A stretch of DNA of 62,668 nucleotides from the NCBI RefSeq assembly GCF_000003605.2, contig NW_003132100.1, forward strand, positions 1 to 62,668, written 5' to 3'. This DNA is from Saccoglossus kowalevskii. Lineage: Eukaryota > Hemichordata > Enteropneusta > Harrimaniidae. Shown here one piece after another: positions 26,050-40,030 of this stretch (the stretch's first letter is position 1; each line of letters opens with the position of its first letter). The translations under genes were made by a program, and so were the position numbers. The notes beneath the pieces are model-generated. The model was given only the letters and a program-made list of their open reading frames with translations, was not told the origin of the DNA and did no database searches.

Positions 26050-28970
26050 ATCACACACACAGTGTTCTGAACAAATGTGATACTTTGTCACACACACAGT
26101 GGTATAAACAAAATGTGATACTTTGTCATACACACAGTGGTCTAAACGAAATGTGATACTTTGTCACACACACGGTGGTCTAAACAAAATGTGATACTTT
26201 ATCACACATACATGTGATCTAAACAAAATGTGATACTTTATCACACATACAGTGGTCTAAACAAAATGTGATACTTTGTCACTCACACAGTGGTCTAAAC
26301 AAAATGTGATACTTTATCACACATACAGTGGTCTAAACAAAATGTGATACTTTGTCACACACACAGTGGTCTAAACAAAATGTGATACATTATCACACAT
26401 ACAGTGGTCCGAACAAAATGTGATACTTTGTCACACATACAGTGATCTAAATAAAATGTGATACTTTGTCACTCACACAGTGGTCTAAACAAAATGCGAT
26501 ACTTTGTTACACATACAGTGATATAAACAAAATGTGATAATTTATCACACATACAGTGGTCTAAACAAAATGTGATACTTTGTCACTCGCACAGTGGTCT
26601 AAACAAAATGTGATACTTTATCACACATACAGTGGTCTAAACAAAATGTGATACTTTGTCACACACACAGTGGTCTAAACAAAATGTGATACTTTATCAC
26701 ACACACAGTGGTCTAAACAAAATGTGATACTTTGTCACATACACAGTGGTATAAACAAAATGTGATACTTTACCAAACATACAGTGATCTAAACAAAATG
26801 TGATACTTTGTCACATACAAAGTGGCCTAAACAAAATTTGATACTTTGTCACACATACAGTGGTCTAAACTAAATGTGATACTTTGTCATACACACAGTG
26901 GTCTAAACGAAATGTGATACTTTGTCACACACACGGTGGTCTAAACAAAATGTGATACTTTATCACACATACAGTGATCTAAATAAAATGTGATAATTTA
27001 TCACACATACAGTGGTATAAACAAAATGTGATACTTTGTCACTCACACAGTGGTCTAAACAAAATGTGATACTTTATCACACATACAGTGGTCTAAACAA
27101 AAAGTGATACTTTATCACACACACATTGTGCTAAACAAAATGTGATACTTTGTCACACACACAGTGTGCTAAACAAAATGTGATACTTTGTCACACACAC
27201 AGTGCTCTAAACAAAATGTGATACTTTGTAACACACACAGTGGTCTAAACAAAATGTGATACTTTATCACACACACAGTGGTCTGAACAAAATGTGATAC
27301 TTTGTCACACACAGTGGTCTGAACAAAATGTGATACTTTGTCACACACACAGTGGTCTAAACAAAATGTGATACTTTGTCATACACACAGTGTGCTAAAC
27401 AAAATGTGATACTTTGTAACACACACAGTGGTCTAAACAAAATGTGATACTTTGTCACACACACAGTGGTCAAAACAAAATGTGATACTTTGTCACATAC
27501 ACAGTGGTCTGAACAAAATGTGATACTTTATCACACATACAGTGATCTAAACAAAATGTGATACTTTGTAACACACACAGTGGCCTAAACAAATTGTGAT
27601 ACTTTGTCACACACACAGTGGTCTAAACAAAATGTGATACTTTGTCACACACACAGTGGTCTAAACAAAATGTGATACTTTGACACATACAGTGATCTAA
27701 ACAAAATGTGATACTTTGTCACACACACAGTGTGCTAAACAAAATGTGATACTTTGTGACACACGCAGTGGTCTAAACAAAATGTGATACTTTGTCACAC
27801 ACACAGTGGTCTAAGCAAAATGTGATACTTTGTCACACACACAGTGGTCTAAGCAAAATGTGATACTTTGTAACACACACAGTGGCCTAATCAAAATGTG
27901 ATACTTTGTCACTCACACAGAGATCTAAACAAAATATGATACTTTGTCATACACACAGTGTGCTAAACAAAATGTGATACTTGTAACACACACAGTGGTC
28001 TAAACAAAATGTGATACTTTGTCACACACACAGTGGTCTAAACAAAATGTGATACTTTGTCACTCACACAGTGGTCTAAACAAAATGTGATACTTTATCA
28101 CACATACAGTGGTCTAAACAAAATGTCATACTTTGTCACACACACAGTGGTCTAAACAAAATGTGATACATTATCACACATACAGTGGTCCGAACAAAAT
28201 GTGATACTTTGTCACACATACAGTGATCTAAATAAAATGTGATACTTTGTCACTCACACGGTGGTCTAAACAAAATGCGATACTTTGTTACACATACAGT
28301 GATATAAACAAAATGTGATACTTTATCACACATACAGTGGTCTAAACAAAATGTGATACTTTGTCACTCGCACAGTGGTCTAAACAAAATGTGATACTTT
28401 ATCACACACACAGTGGTCTAAACAAAATGTGATACTTTGTCACATACACAGTGGTATAAACAAAATGTGATACTTTACCAAACATACAGTGATCTAAACA
28501 CAATGTGATACTTTGTCACATACAAAGTGGCCTAAACAAAATTTGATACTTTGTCACACATACAGTGGTCTAAACAAAATGTGATACTTTGTCATACACA
28601 CAGTGGTCTAAACGAAATGTGATACATTATCACACATACAGTGGTCCGAACAAAATGTGATACTTTGTCACACATACAGTGATCTAAATAAAATGTGATA
28701 CTTTGTCACTCACACAGTGGTCTAAACAAAATGCGATACTTTGTTACACATACAGTGATATAAACAAAATGTGATACTTTATCACACATCCAGTGGTCTA
28801 AACAAAATGTGATACTTTGTCACTCGCACAGTGGTCTAAACAAAATGTGATACTTTATCACACATACAGTGGTCTAAACAAAATGTGATACTTTGTCACA
28901 CACACAGTGGTCTAAACAAAATGTGATACTTTATCACACACACAGTGGTCTAAACAAAATGTGATACTTT
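26050..28970. repeat. CATACAG/CACTCACACAG monomer family, domain 1
   Basis: The commonest monomers here end in CACACATACAGTGGTCT or CACTCACACAGTGGTCT and alternate with TTATC. Diagnostic variants are GTGGTCCGAAC (26406, 28187, 28643), CACATACAAAGTGGCCT with AAATTTGATAC (26811, 28516), TACCAAACATACAG, CACTCGCACAG and AACGAAATG followed by CACGGTGG. A cassette and TGATCT-type insert occupies about 27,090-28,030. The left edge has indels (GAACAAATG near 26070, CATACATGTGATCT near 26205). Confidence 0.85.
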
Positions 28971-31900
28971 GCCACACACACAGTGGTCTAAACAAAAAGT
29001 GATACTTTATCACACACACATTGTGCTAAACAAAATGTGATACTTTGTCACACGCACAGTGTGCTAAACAAAATGTGATACTTTGTCACACACACAGTGC
29101 TCTAAACAAAATGTGATACTTTGTAACACACACAGTGGTCTAAACAAAATGTGATACTTTTATCACACACACAGTGGTCTGAACAAAATGTGATACTTTG
29201 TCACACACAGTGGTCTGAACAAAATGTGATACTTTGTCACACACAGTGGTCTAAACAAAATGTGATACTTTGTCATACACACAGTGTGCTAAACAAAATG
29301 TGATACTTTGTAACACACACAGTGGTCTAAACAAAATGTGATACTTTGTCACACACACAGTGGTCAAAACAAAATGTGATACTTTGTCACATACACAGTG
29401 GTTTGAACAAAATGTGATACTTTATCACACATACAGTGATTTAAACAAAATGTGATACTTTGTAACACACACAGTGGCATAAACAAAATGTGATACTTTG
29501 TCACACACACAGTGGTCTAAACAAAATGTGATACTTTGTCACACACAGTGGTCTAAGCAAAATGTGATACTTTGTAACACACACAGTGGCCTAATCAAAA
29601 TGTGATACTTTGTTACTCACACAGAGATCTAAACAAAATATGATACTTTGTCATACACACAGTGTGCTAAACAAAATGTGATAAATTGTAACACACACAG
29701 TGGTCTAAACAAAATGTGATACTTTGTCACACACACAGTGGTCTAAACAAAATGTGATACTTTGTCATACACACAGTGTGCTAAACAAAATGTGATACTT
29801 TGTAACACACACAGTGGTCTAAACAAAATGTGATACTTTGTCACACACACAGTGGTCAAAACAAAATGTGATACTTTGTCACATACACAGTGGTCTGAAC
29901 AAAATGTGATACTTTATCACACATACAGTGATCTAAACAAAATGTGATACTTTGTAACACACACAGTGGCCTAAACAAAATGTGATACTTTGTCACACAC
30001 ACAGTGGTCTAAACAAAATGTGATACTTTGACACATACAGTGATCTAAACAAAATGTGATACTTTGTCACACACACAGTGTGCTAAACAAAATGTGATAC
30101 TTTGTGACACACGCAGTGGTCTAAACAAAATGTGATACTTTGTCACACACACAGTGGTCTAAACAAAATGTGATACTTTGTCACACACACAGTGGTCTAA
30201 GCAAAATGTGATCCTTTGTAACACACACAGTGGCCTAATCAAAATGTGATACTTTGTCACTCACACAGAGATCTAAACAAAATATGATACTTTGTCATAC
30301 ACACAGTGTGCTAAACAAAATGTGATACTTGTAACACACACAGTGGTCTAAACAAAATGTGATACTTTGTCACACACACAGTGGTCTAAACAAAATGTGA
30401 TACTTTGTCACATATACAGTGGTCTGAACAAAATGTGATAATTTATCACACATACAGTGATCTAAACAAAATGTGATACTTTGTAACACACACAGTGACC
30501 TAAGCAAAATGTGATACTTTGTCACACACACAGAGGTCTAAAAAAATGTGATACTTTGTCATACACACAGTGTGCTAAACGAAATGTGATACTTGTAACA
30601 CACACAGTGGTCTAAACAAAATGTGATACTTTGTCACACACACAGTGGTCTAAACAAAATGTGATACTTTGTCACATACACAGTGGTCTGACCAAAATGT
30701 GATACTTTATCGCACATACAGTGTGCTAAACAAAATGTGATACTTTGTAACACACACAGTGGTCTAAACAAAATGTGATACTTTGTCACACACACAGGGG
30801 TCAAAACAAAATGTGATACTTTGTCACATACACAGTGGTCTGAACAAAATGTGATACTTTATCACACATACAGTGATCTAAACAAAATGTGATACTTTGT
30901 AACACACACAGTGGCCTAAACAAAATGTGATTCTTTGTCACACACACAGTGGTCTAAACAAAATGTGATACTTTGTCACACACACAGTGGTCTAAACAAA
31001 ATGTGATACTTTGACACATAGAGTGATCTAAACAAAATGTGATACTTTGTCACACACACAGTGTGCTAAACAAAATGTGATACTTTGTGACACACGCAGT
31101 GGTCTAAACAAAATGTGATACTTTGTCACACACACAGTGGTCTAAACAAAATGTGATACTTTGTCACACGCACAGTGGTCTAAGCAAAATGTGATACTTT
31201 GTAACACACACAGTGGCCTAATCAAAATGTGATACTTTGTCACTCACACAGAGATCTAAACAAAATATGATACTTTGTCATACACACAGTGTGCTAAACA
31301 AAATGTGATACTTGTAACACACACAGTGGTCTAAACAAAATGTGATACTTTGTCACACACACAGTGGTCTAAACAAAATGTGATACTTTGTCACATACAC
31401 AGTGGTCTGAACAAAATGTGATAATTTATCACACATACAGTGATCTAAACAAAATGTGATACTTTGTAACACACACAGTGACCTAAGCAAAATGTGATAC
31501 TTTGTCACACACACAGAGGTCTAAAAAAATGTGATACTTTGTCATACACACAGTGTGCTAAACGAAATGTGATACTTGTAACACACACAGTGGTCTAAAC
31601 AAAATGAGATACTTTGTCACACACACAGTGGTCTCAACAAAATGTGATACTTTGTCACATACACAGTGGTCTGAACAAAATGTGATACTTTATCGCACAT
31701 ACAGTGATCTAAACAAAATGTGATATTTTGTAACACACACAGTGGCCTAAACAAAATGTGATACTTTGTCACACACACAGTGGTTAAACAAAATGTGATA
31801 CTTTGTCACACACACAGTGGTATAAACAAAATGTGATCTTTTGTAACACACACAGTGGTCTAAACAAAATGAGATACTTTGTCTCACACAATGGTATAAA

Positions 31901-32000
31901 CAAAATGTTATACTTTATCACACACACAGTGGTCTAAACAAAATGTGATACTTTGTCACACACACAGTGGTGTAAACAAAATGTGATACTTTGTCACACA
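28971..32000. repeat. GTGACACACGC/AGAGATCT/GTGACCTAAGC HOR, block A
   Basis: The block starts with the GCCACAC, AAAAAGTG and ATTGTGCT monomers, then carries the HOR. GTGACACACGC is at 30104 and 31087, AGATCT at 29635, 30269 and 31252, and GACCTAAGC at 30497 and 31480. A tandem pair with a 983-bp offset is collinear over 30004-30720 and 30987-31703. An earlier, partial relative lies at 27756 and 27921. Confidence 0.85.
30434..30450. repeat. 17-bp palindrome, once per HOR copy
   Basis: TGTGATAATTTATCACA is a perfect inverted repeat of two 8-bp arms around a central T. The same monomer position carries it at 31417-31433, 35956-35972, 37205-37221, 37963-37979, 39320-39336 and 55911-55927. In the copies checked it lies 63 bp before GACCTAAGC. 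Other copies are at 26533-26549 and 26989-27005. The noisy copy near 653 has one extra T in the centre. It extends the weaker dyad present in ordinary monomers. No binding protein can be inferred. Confidence 0.85.
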
Positions 32001-35000
32001 CAGTGGTCTGAACAAAATGTGATACTTTGTCACTCACACATAGGTCTAAACAAAATGTGATACTTTGTCACACACAGTTGTCTAAACAAAATGTGATACT
32101 TTGTAACACAAACAGTGGTCTAAAGAAAATGTGATACTTTATTACACACTCAGTGGTATGAACAAAATGTGATACTTTGTCACACACACAGTGGTCTAAA
32201 CAAAATGTGATACTTTGTCACACACACGGTGGTCAAAAAATGTGATACTTTGTCACACACACAGTGGTCTAAACAAAATGTGATACTTTGTCACACACAC
32301 GGTGGTCAAAAAATGTGATACTTTGTCACACACACAGTGGTCTAAACAAAATGTTATACTTTGTCACATACAGCGTGTTAAACGAAATGTGTTACATTAT
32401 CACACACACAGTGGTCTGAACAAAATGTGATACTTTGTCACACACACAGTGGTCTAAACAAAATGTGATACTTTGTCACACACACAGTGGTCTAAACAAA
32501 ATGTGATACTTTGTCACACACACAGTGTGCTAAACGAAATGTGATACTTTATCACACACACAGTGGTCTAAACAAAATGTGATACTTTGTCACACACAGT
32601 GGTCTAAACAAAATGTGATACTTTATCACACACACAGTGGTCTAAAAAAATGTGACACTTTGCCACACACACAGTGGTCTAAACAAAAAGTGATACTTTA
32701 TCACACACACAGTGTGCTAAACAAAATGTGATACTTTGTCACACACAGTGCTCTAAACAAAATGTGATACTTTGTAACTCACACAGTGGTCTAAACAAAA
32801 TGTGATACTTTATCACACACACAGTGGTCTGAACAAAATGTGATACTTTGTCACACACACAGTGGTCTGAACAAAATGTGATACTTTGTCACACTCACAG
32901 TGGTCTAAACAAAATGTGATACTTTGTAACACAAACAGTGGTCTAAAGAAAATGTGATACTTTATTACACACTCAGTGGTATGAACAAAATGTGATACTT
33001 TGTCACACACACAGTGGTCTAAACAAAATGTGATACTTTGTCACACACACGGTGGTCAAAAAATGTGATACTTTGTCACACACACAGTGGTCTAAACAAA
33101 ATGTTATACTTTGTCACATACAGCGTGTTAAACGAAATGTGTTACATTATCACACACACAGTGGTCTGAACAAAAATGTGATACTTTGTCACACACACAG
33201 TGGTCTAAACAAAATGTGATACTTTGTCACACACAGTGGTCTGAACAAAATGTGATACTTTGTCACACACACATAGGTCTAAACAAAATGTGATACTTTG
33301 TCACACACAGTTGTCTAAACAAAATGTGATACTTTGTAACACAAACAGTGGTCTAAAGAAAATGTGATACTTTATTACACACTCAGTGGTATGAACAAAA
33401 TGTGATACTTTGTCACACACACAGTGGTCTAAACAAAATGTGATACTTTGTCACACACACGGTGGTCAAAAAATGTGATACTTTGTCACACACACAGTGG
33501 TCTAAACAAAATGTTATACTTTGTCACATACAGCGTGTTAAACGAAATGTGTTACATTATCACACACACAGTGGTCTGAACAAAATGTGATACTTTGTCA
33601 CACACACAGTGGTCTAAACAAAATGTGATACTTTGTCACACACACAGTGGTCTAAACAAAATGTGATACTTTGTCACACACACAGTGTGCTAAACGAAAT
33701 GTGATACTTTATCACACACACAGTGGTCTAAACAAAATGTGATACTTTGTCACACACAGTGGTCTAAACAAAATGTGATACTTTATCACACACACAGTGG
33801 TCTAAAAAAAATGTGACACTTTGCCACACACACAGTGGTCTAAACAAAAAGTGATACTTTATCACACACACAGTGTGCTAAACAAAATGTGATACTTTGT
33901 CACACACAGTGCTCTAAACAAAATGTGATACTTTGTAACTCACACAGTGGTCTAAACAAAATGTGATACTTTATCACACACACAGTGGTCTGAACAAAAT
34001 GTGATACTTTGTCACACACACAGTGGTCTGAACAAAATGTGATACTTTGTCACACACACAGTGGTCTAAACAAAATGTGATACTTTGTAACACAAACAGT
34101 GGTCTAAAGAAAATGTGATACTTTATTACACACTCAGTGGTATGAACAAAATGTGATACTTTGTCACACACACAGTGGTCTAAACAAAATGTGATACTTT
34201 GTCACACACACGGTGGTCAAAAAATGTGATACTTTGTCACACACACAGTGGTCTAAACAAAATGTTATACTTTGTCACATACAGCGTGTTAAACGAAATG
34301 TGTTACATTATCACACACACAGTGGTCTGAACAAAATGTGATACTTTGTCACACACACAGTGGTCTAAACAAAATGTGATACTTTGTCACACACAGTGGT
34401 CTGAACAAAATGTGATACTTTGTCACTCACACATAGGTCTAAACAAAATGTGATACTTTGTCACACACAGTTGTCTAAACAAAATGTGATACTTTGTAAC
34501 ACAAACAGTGGTCTAAAGAAAATGTGATACTTTGTCACACACAGTGGTCTAAACAAAATGTGATACTTTATCACACACACAGTGGTCTAAACAAAATGTG
34601 ATACTTTGTAACACAAACAGTGGTCTAAAGAAAATGTGATACTTTATCACACACACAGTGTGCTAAACAAAATGTGATACTTTGTCACACACAGTGCTCT
34701 AAACAAAATGTGATACTTTGTAACTCACACAGTGGTCTAAACAAAATGTGATACTTTATCACACACACAGTGGTCTGAACAAAATGTGATACTTTGTCAC
34801 ACACACAGTGGTCTGAACAAAATGTGATACTTTGTCACACACACAGTGGTCTAAACAAAATGTGATACTTTGTAACACAAACAGTGGTCTAAAGAAAATG
34901 TGATACTTTATTACACACTCAGTGGTATGAACAAAATGTGATACTTTGTCACACACACAGTGGTCTAAACAAAATGTGATACTTTGTCACACACACGGTG

Positions 35001-35300
35001 GTCAAAAAATGTGATACTTTGTCACACACACAGTGGTCTAAACAAAATGTTATACTTTGTCACATACAGCGTGTTAAACGAAATGTGTTACATTATCACA
35101 CACACAGTGGTCTGAACAAAATGTGATACTTTGTCACACACACAGTGGTCTAAACAAAATGTGATACTTTGTCACACACACAGTGGTCTAAACAAAATGT
35201 GATACTTTGTCACACACACAGTGTGCTAAACGAAATGTGATACTTTATCACACACACAGTGGTCTAAACAAAATGTGATACTTTGTCACACACACAGTGG
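32000..35300. repeat. About 1,160-bp HOR marked by CAGCGTGTT
   Basis: CAGCGTGTTAAACGAAATG, followed by TGTTACATTATC, occurs at 32371, 33121, 33531, 34282 and 35068. Spacing alternates 750, 410, 751 and 786 bp. About 32,300-33,350 is collinear with 33,460-34,515 at 1,160-1,161 bp. A third unit matches at 785-786 bp and so lacks about 375 bp (ten monomers). Other unit markers are TTATTACACACTCAG, CACACGGTGGTCAAAAAATG and TGACACTTTGCC. Confidence 0.87.
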
Positions 35301-38300
35301 TCTAAACAAAATGTGATACTTTGTCACATACACAGTGGTCTAAAAAAAATGTGACACTTTATCACACACACAGTGATCTAAACAAAATGTGATACTTTGT
35401 AACACACACAGTGGCCTAAACAAAATGTGATACTTTGTCACACACACAGTGGTCTAAACAAAATGTGATACTTTGTCACACACACAGTGGTCTAAACAAA
35501 ATGTGATACTTTGACACATACAGTGATCTAAACAAAATGTGATACTTTTGTCACACACACAGTGTGCTAAACAAAATGTGATACTTTGTGACACACGCAG
35601 TGGTCTAAACAAAATGTGATACTTTGTCACACACACAGTGTGCTAAACAAAATGTGATACTTTGTGACACACACAGTGGTCTAAACAAAATGTGATACTT
35701 CGTCACACACACAGTGGTCTAAGCAAAATGTGATCCTTTGTAACACACACAGTGGCCTAATCAAAATGTGATACTTTGTCACTCACACAGAGATCTAAAC
35801 AAAATATGATACTTTGTCATACACACAGTGTGCTAAACAAAATGTGATACTTGTAACACACACAGTGGTCTAAACAAAATGTGATACTTTGTCACACACA
35901 CAGTGGTCTAAACAAAATGTGATACTTTGTCACATATACAGTGGTCTGAACAAAATGTGATAATTTATCACACATACAGTGATCTAAACAAAATGTGATA
36001 CTTTGTAACACACACAGTGACCTAAGCAAAATGTGATACTTTGTCACACACACAGAGGTCTAAAAAAATGTGATACTTTGTCATACACACAGTGTGCTAA
36101 ACGAAATGTGATACTTGTAACACACACAGTGGTCTAAACAAAATGTGATACTTTGTCACACACACAGTGGTCTAAACAAAATGTGATACTTTGTCACATA
36201 CACAGTGGTCTGAACAAAATGTGATACTTTATCGCACATACAGTGATCTAAACAAAATGTGATATTTTGTAACACACACAGTGGCCTAAACAAAATGTGA
36301 TACTTTGTCACACACACAGTGGTCTAAACAAAATGTGATACTTTGTCACACACACAGTGGTCAAAACAAAATGTGATACTTTGTCACATACACAGTGGTC
36401 TGAACAAAATGTGATACTTTATCACACATACAGTGATCTAAACAAAATGTGATACTTTGTAACACACACAGTGGTCTAAACAAAATGTGATACATTGTCA
36501 CACACACAGTGTGCTAAACAAAATGTGATACTTTGTAACACACACAGTGGTCTAAACAAAATGTGATACTTTGTCACACACACAGTGGTCAAAACAAAAT
36601 GTGATACTTTGTCACATACACAGTGGTCTGAACAAAATGTGATACTTTATCACACATACAGTGATCTAAACAAAATGTGATACTTTGTAACACACACAGT
36701 GGCCTAAACAAAATGTGATACTTTGTCACACACACAGTGGTCTAAACAAAATGTGATACTTTGTCACACACACAGTGGTCTAAACAAAATGTGATACTTT
36801 GACACATACAGTGATCTAAACAAAATGTGATACTTTGTCACACACACAGTGTGCTAAACAAAATGTGATACTTTGTGACACACGCAGTGGTCTAAACAAA
36901 ATGTGATACTTTGTCACACACACAGTGGTCTAAACAAAATGTGATACTTTGTCACACACACAGTGGTCTAAGCAAAATGTGATACTTTGTAACACACACA
37001 GTGGCCTAATCAAAATGTGATACTTTGTCACTCACACAGAGATCTAAACAAAATATGATACTTTGTCATACACACAGTGTGCTAAACAAAATGTGATACT
37101 TGTAACACACACAGTGGTCTAAACAAAATGTGATACTTTGTCACACACACAGTGGTCTAAACAAAATGTGATACTTTGTCACATACACAGTGGTCTGAAC
37201 AAAATGTGATAATTTATCACACATACAGTGATCTAAACAAAATGTGATACTTTGTAACACACACAGTGACCTAAGCAAAATGTGATACTTTGTCACACAC
37301 ACAGAGGTCTATAAAAATGTGATACTTTGTCATACACACAGTGTGCTAAACGAAATGTGATACTTGTAACACACACAGTGGTCTAAACAAAATGTGATAC
37401 TTTGTCACACACACAGTGGTCTAAACAAAATGTGATACTTTGTCACATACACAGTGGTCTGAACAAAATGTGATACTTTATCGCACATACAGTGATCTAA
37501 ACAAAATGTGATATTTTGTAACACACACAGTGGCCTAAACAAAATGTGATACTTTGACACATACAGTGATCTAAACAAAATGTGATACTTTGTCACACAC
37601 ACAGTGTGCTAAACAAAATGTGTTACTTTGTGACACACGCAGTGGTATAAAACAAAAATGTGATACTTGTCACACACACAGTGGTCTGAACAATAATTGT
37701 GATACTTTGTCACACACACAGTGGTCTAAGCAAAATGTGATACTTTGTAACACACACAGTGGCCTAATCAAAATGTGATACTTTGTCACTCACACAGAGA
37801 TCTAAACAAAATATGATACTTTGTCATACACACAGTGTGCTAAACAAAATGTGATACTTGTAACACACACAGTGGTCTAAACAAAATGTGATACTTTGTC
37901 ACACACACAGTGGTCTAAACAAAATGTGATACTTTGTCACATACACAGTGGTCTGAACAAAATGTGATAATTTATCACACATACAGTGATCTAAACAAAA
38001 TGTGATACTTTGTAACACACACAGTGACCTAAGCAAAATGTGATACTTTGTCACACACACAGAGGTCTATAAAAATGAGATACTTTGTCATACACACAGT
38101 GTGCTAAACGAAATGTGATACTTGTAACACACACAGTGGTCTAAACAAAATGTGATACTTTGTCACACACACAGTGGTCCAAACAAAATGTGATACTTTG
38201 TCACATACACAGTGGTCTGAACAAAATGTGATACTTTATCACACATACAGTGATCTAAACAAAATGTGATATTTTGTAACACACACAGTGGCCTAAACAA

Positions 38301-39700
38301 AATGTGATACTTTGTCACACACACAGTGGTCTAAACAAAATGTGATACTTTGCCACACACACAGTGGTCTAAACAAAAAGTGATACTTTATCACACACAC
38401 ATTGTGCTAAACAAAATGTGATACTTTGTCACACACACAGTGTGCTAAACAAAATGTGATACTTTGTCACACACAGTGCTCTAAACAAAATGTGATACTT
38501 TGTAACACACACAGTGGTCTAAACAAAATGTGATACTTTATCACACACACAGTGGTCTGAACAAAATGTGATACTTTGTCACACACAGTGGTCTGAACAA
38601 AATGTGACACTTTGTCACACACACAGTGGTCTAAACAAAATGTGATACTTTGTCATACACACAGTGTGCTAAACAAAATGTGATACTTTGTCACACACAC
38701 AGTGGTCAAAACAAAATGTGATACTTTGTCACATACACAGTGGTCTGAACAAAATGTGATACTTTATCACACATACAGTGATCTAAACAAAATGTGATAC
38801 TTTGTAACACACACAGTGGCCTAAACAAAATGTGATACTTTGTCACACACACAGTGGTCTAAACAAAATGTGATACTTTGTCACACACACAGTGGTCTAA
38901 ACAAAATGTGATACTTTGACACATACAGTGATCTAAACAAAATGTGATACTTTGTCACACACACAGTGTGCTAAACAAAATGTGATACTTTGTGACACAC
39001 GCAGTGGTCTAAACAAAATGTGATACTTTGTCACACACAGTGGTCTAAACAAAATGTGATACTTTGTCACACACACAGTGGTCTAAGCAAAATGTGATAC
39101 TTTGTAACACACACAGTGGCCTAATCAAAATGTGATACTTTGTTACTCACACAGAGATCTAAACAAAATATGATACTTTGTCATACACACAGTGTGCTAA
39201 ACAAAATGGGATACTTGTAACACACACAGTGGTCTAAACAAAATGTGATACTTTGTCACACACACAGTGGTCTAAACAAAATGTGATACTTTGTCACATA
39301 CACAGTGGTCTGAACAAAATGTGATAATTTATCACACATACAGTGATCTAAACAAAATGTGATACTTTGTAACACACACAGTGACCTAAGCAAAATGTGA
39401 TACTTTGTCACACACACAGAGGTCTAAAAAAATGTGATACTTTGTCATACACACAGTGTGCTAAACGAAATGTGATACTTGTAACACACACAGTGGTCTA
39501 AACAAAATGTGATACTTTGTCACACACACAGTGGTCTAAACAAAATGTGATACTTTGTCACATACACAGTGGTCTGAACAAAATGTGATACTTTATCACA
39601 CATACAGTGATCTAAACAAAATGTGATATTTTGTAACACACACAGTGGCCTAAACAAAATGTGATACTTTGTCACACACACAGTGGTCTAAACAAAATGT
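35300..39700. repeat. GTGACACACGC/AGAGATCT/GTGACCTAAGC HOR, block B
   Basis: Four HOR copies. AGATCT is at 35791, 37040, 37798 and 39155, and GACCTAAGC at 36019, 37268, 38026 and 39383, so the two markers are always 228 bp apart. Copy-to-copy distance varies (1249, 758 and 1357 bp) because different numbers of ordinary monomers fill the rest of the unit. A few indels occur at 37,640-37,700 (TATAAAACAAAAATG, GAACAATAATTG). Confidence 0.87.
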
Positions 39701-39739
39701 GATACTTTGTCACACACACAGTGGTCTAAACAAAATGTG

Positions 39740-40030
39740 ATATTTTTGTAACACACACAGTGGTCTAAACAAAATAAGATACTTTTGTCTCACACAGTGG
39801 GTCTAAACAAAATGTTATACTTTATCACACACACAGTGGTCTAAACAAAATGTGATACTTTGTCACACACACAGTGTTCTAAACAAAATGTGATAATTTG
39901 TCACACACAGTGGTCTGAAACAAAAATGTGATACTTTGTCACTCACACATAGGTCTAAACAAAAATGTGATACTTTGTCACACACAGTTTGTCTAAACAA
40001 AATGTGATACTTTGTAACACAAACAGTGGT
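39740..40030. repeat. Indel-rich copy of 59130-59420
   Basis: From GTTCT (39876) to CAGCG (40212) is 336 bp, while the clean relative (59168 to 59500) is 332 bp. The four extra bases are an A in CTGAAACAAAAATG, a second A in the same monomer, an A in TAAACAAAAATG and a T in CAGTTTGTCT. Just upstream are ATTTTTGTAAC, ACTTTTGTCTC and GTGGGTCT. All are run-length changes, typical of read-consensus error. Confidence 0.75.

Larger units (their letters stand above)
12871..26050. repeat. Recombining HOR domain
   Basis: About 13 kb of near-consensus monomers organised as overlapping tandem duplications of about 490, 868, 983 and 486 bp, described separately. Recurring markers are TTTGCAACAC (14730, 18242, 19225, 21485), CACACCGTGGTCC (15312, 19769, 22067), CACACATAGG and CTCTGTCAC. 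Indel-rich monomers occur at 24,180-24,310. No non-satellite sequence is present. Confidence 0.8.

Noticed and set aside
26533-26549. GATA-factor binding site (TGATAA) as a regulatory element
   Set aside because: It arises from one variant base in a satellite monomer and has no nearby gene. It is kept only as part of the palindrome observation.
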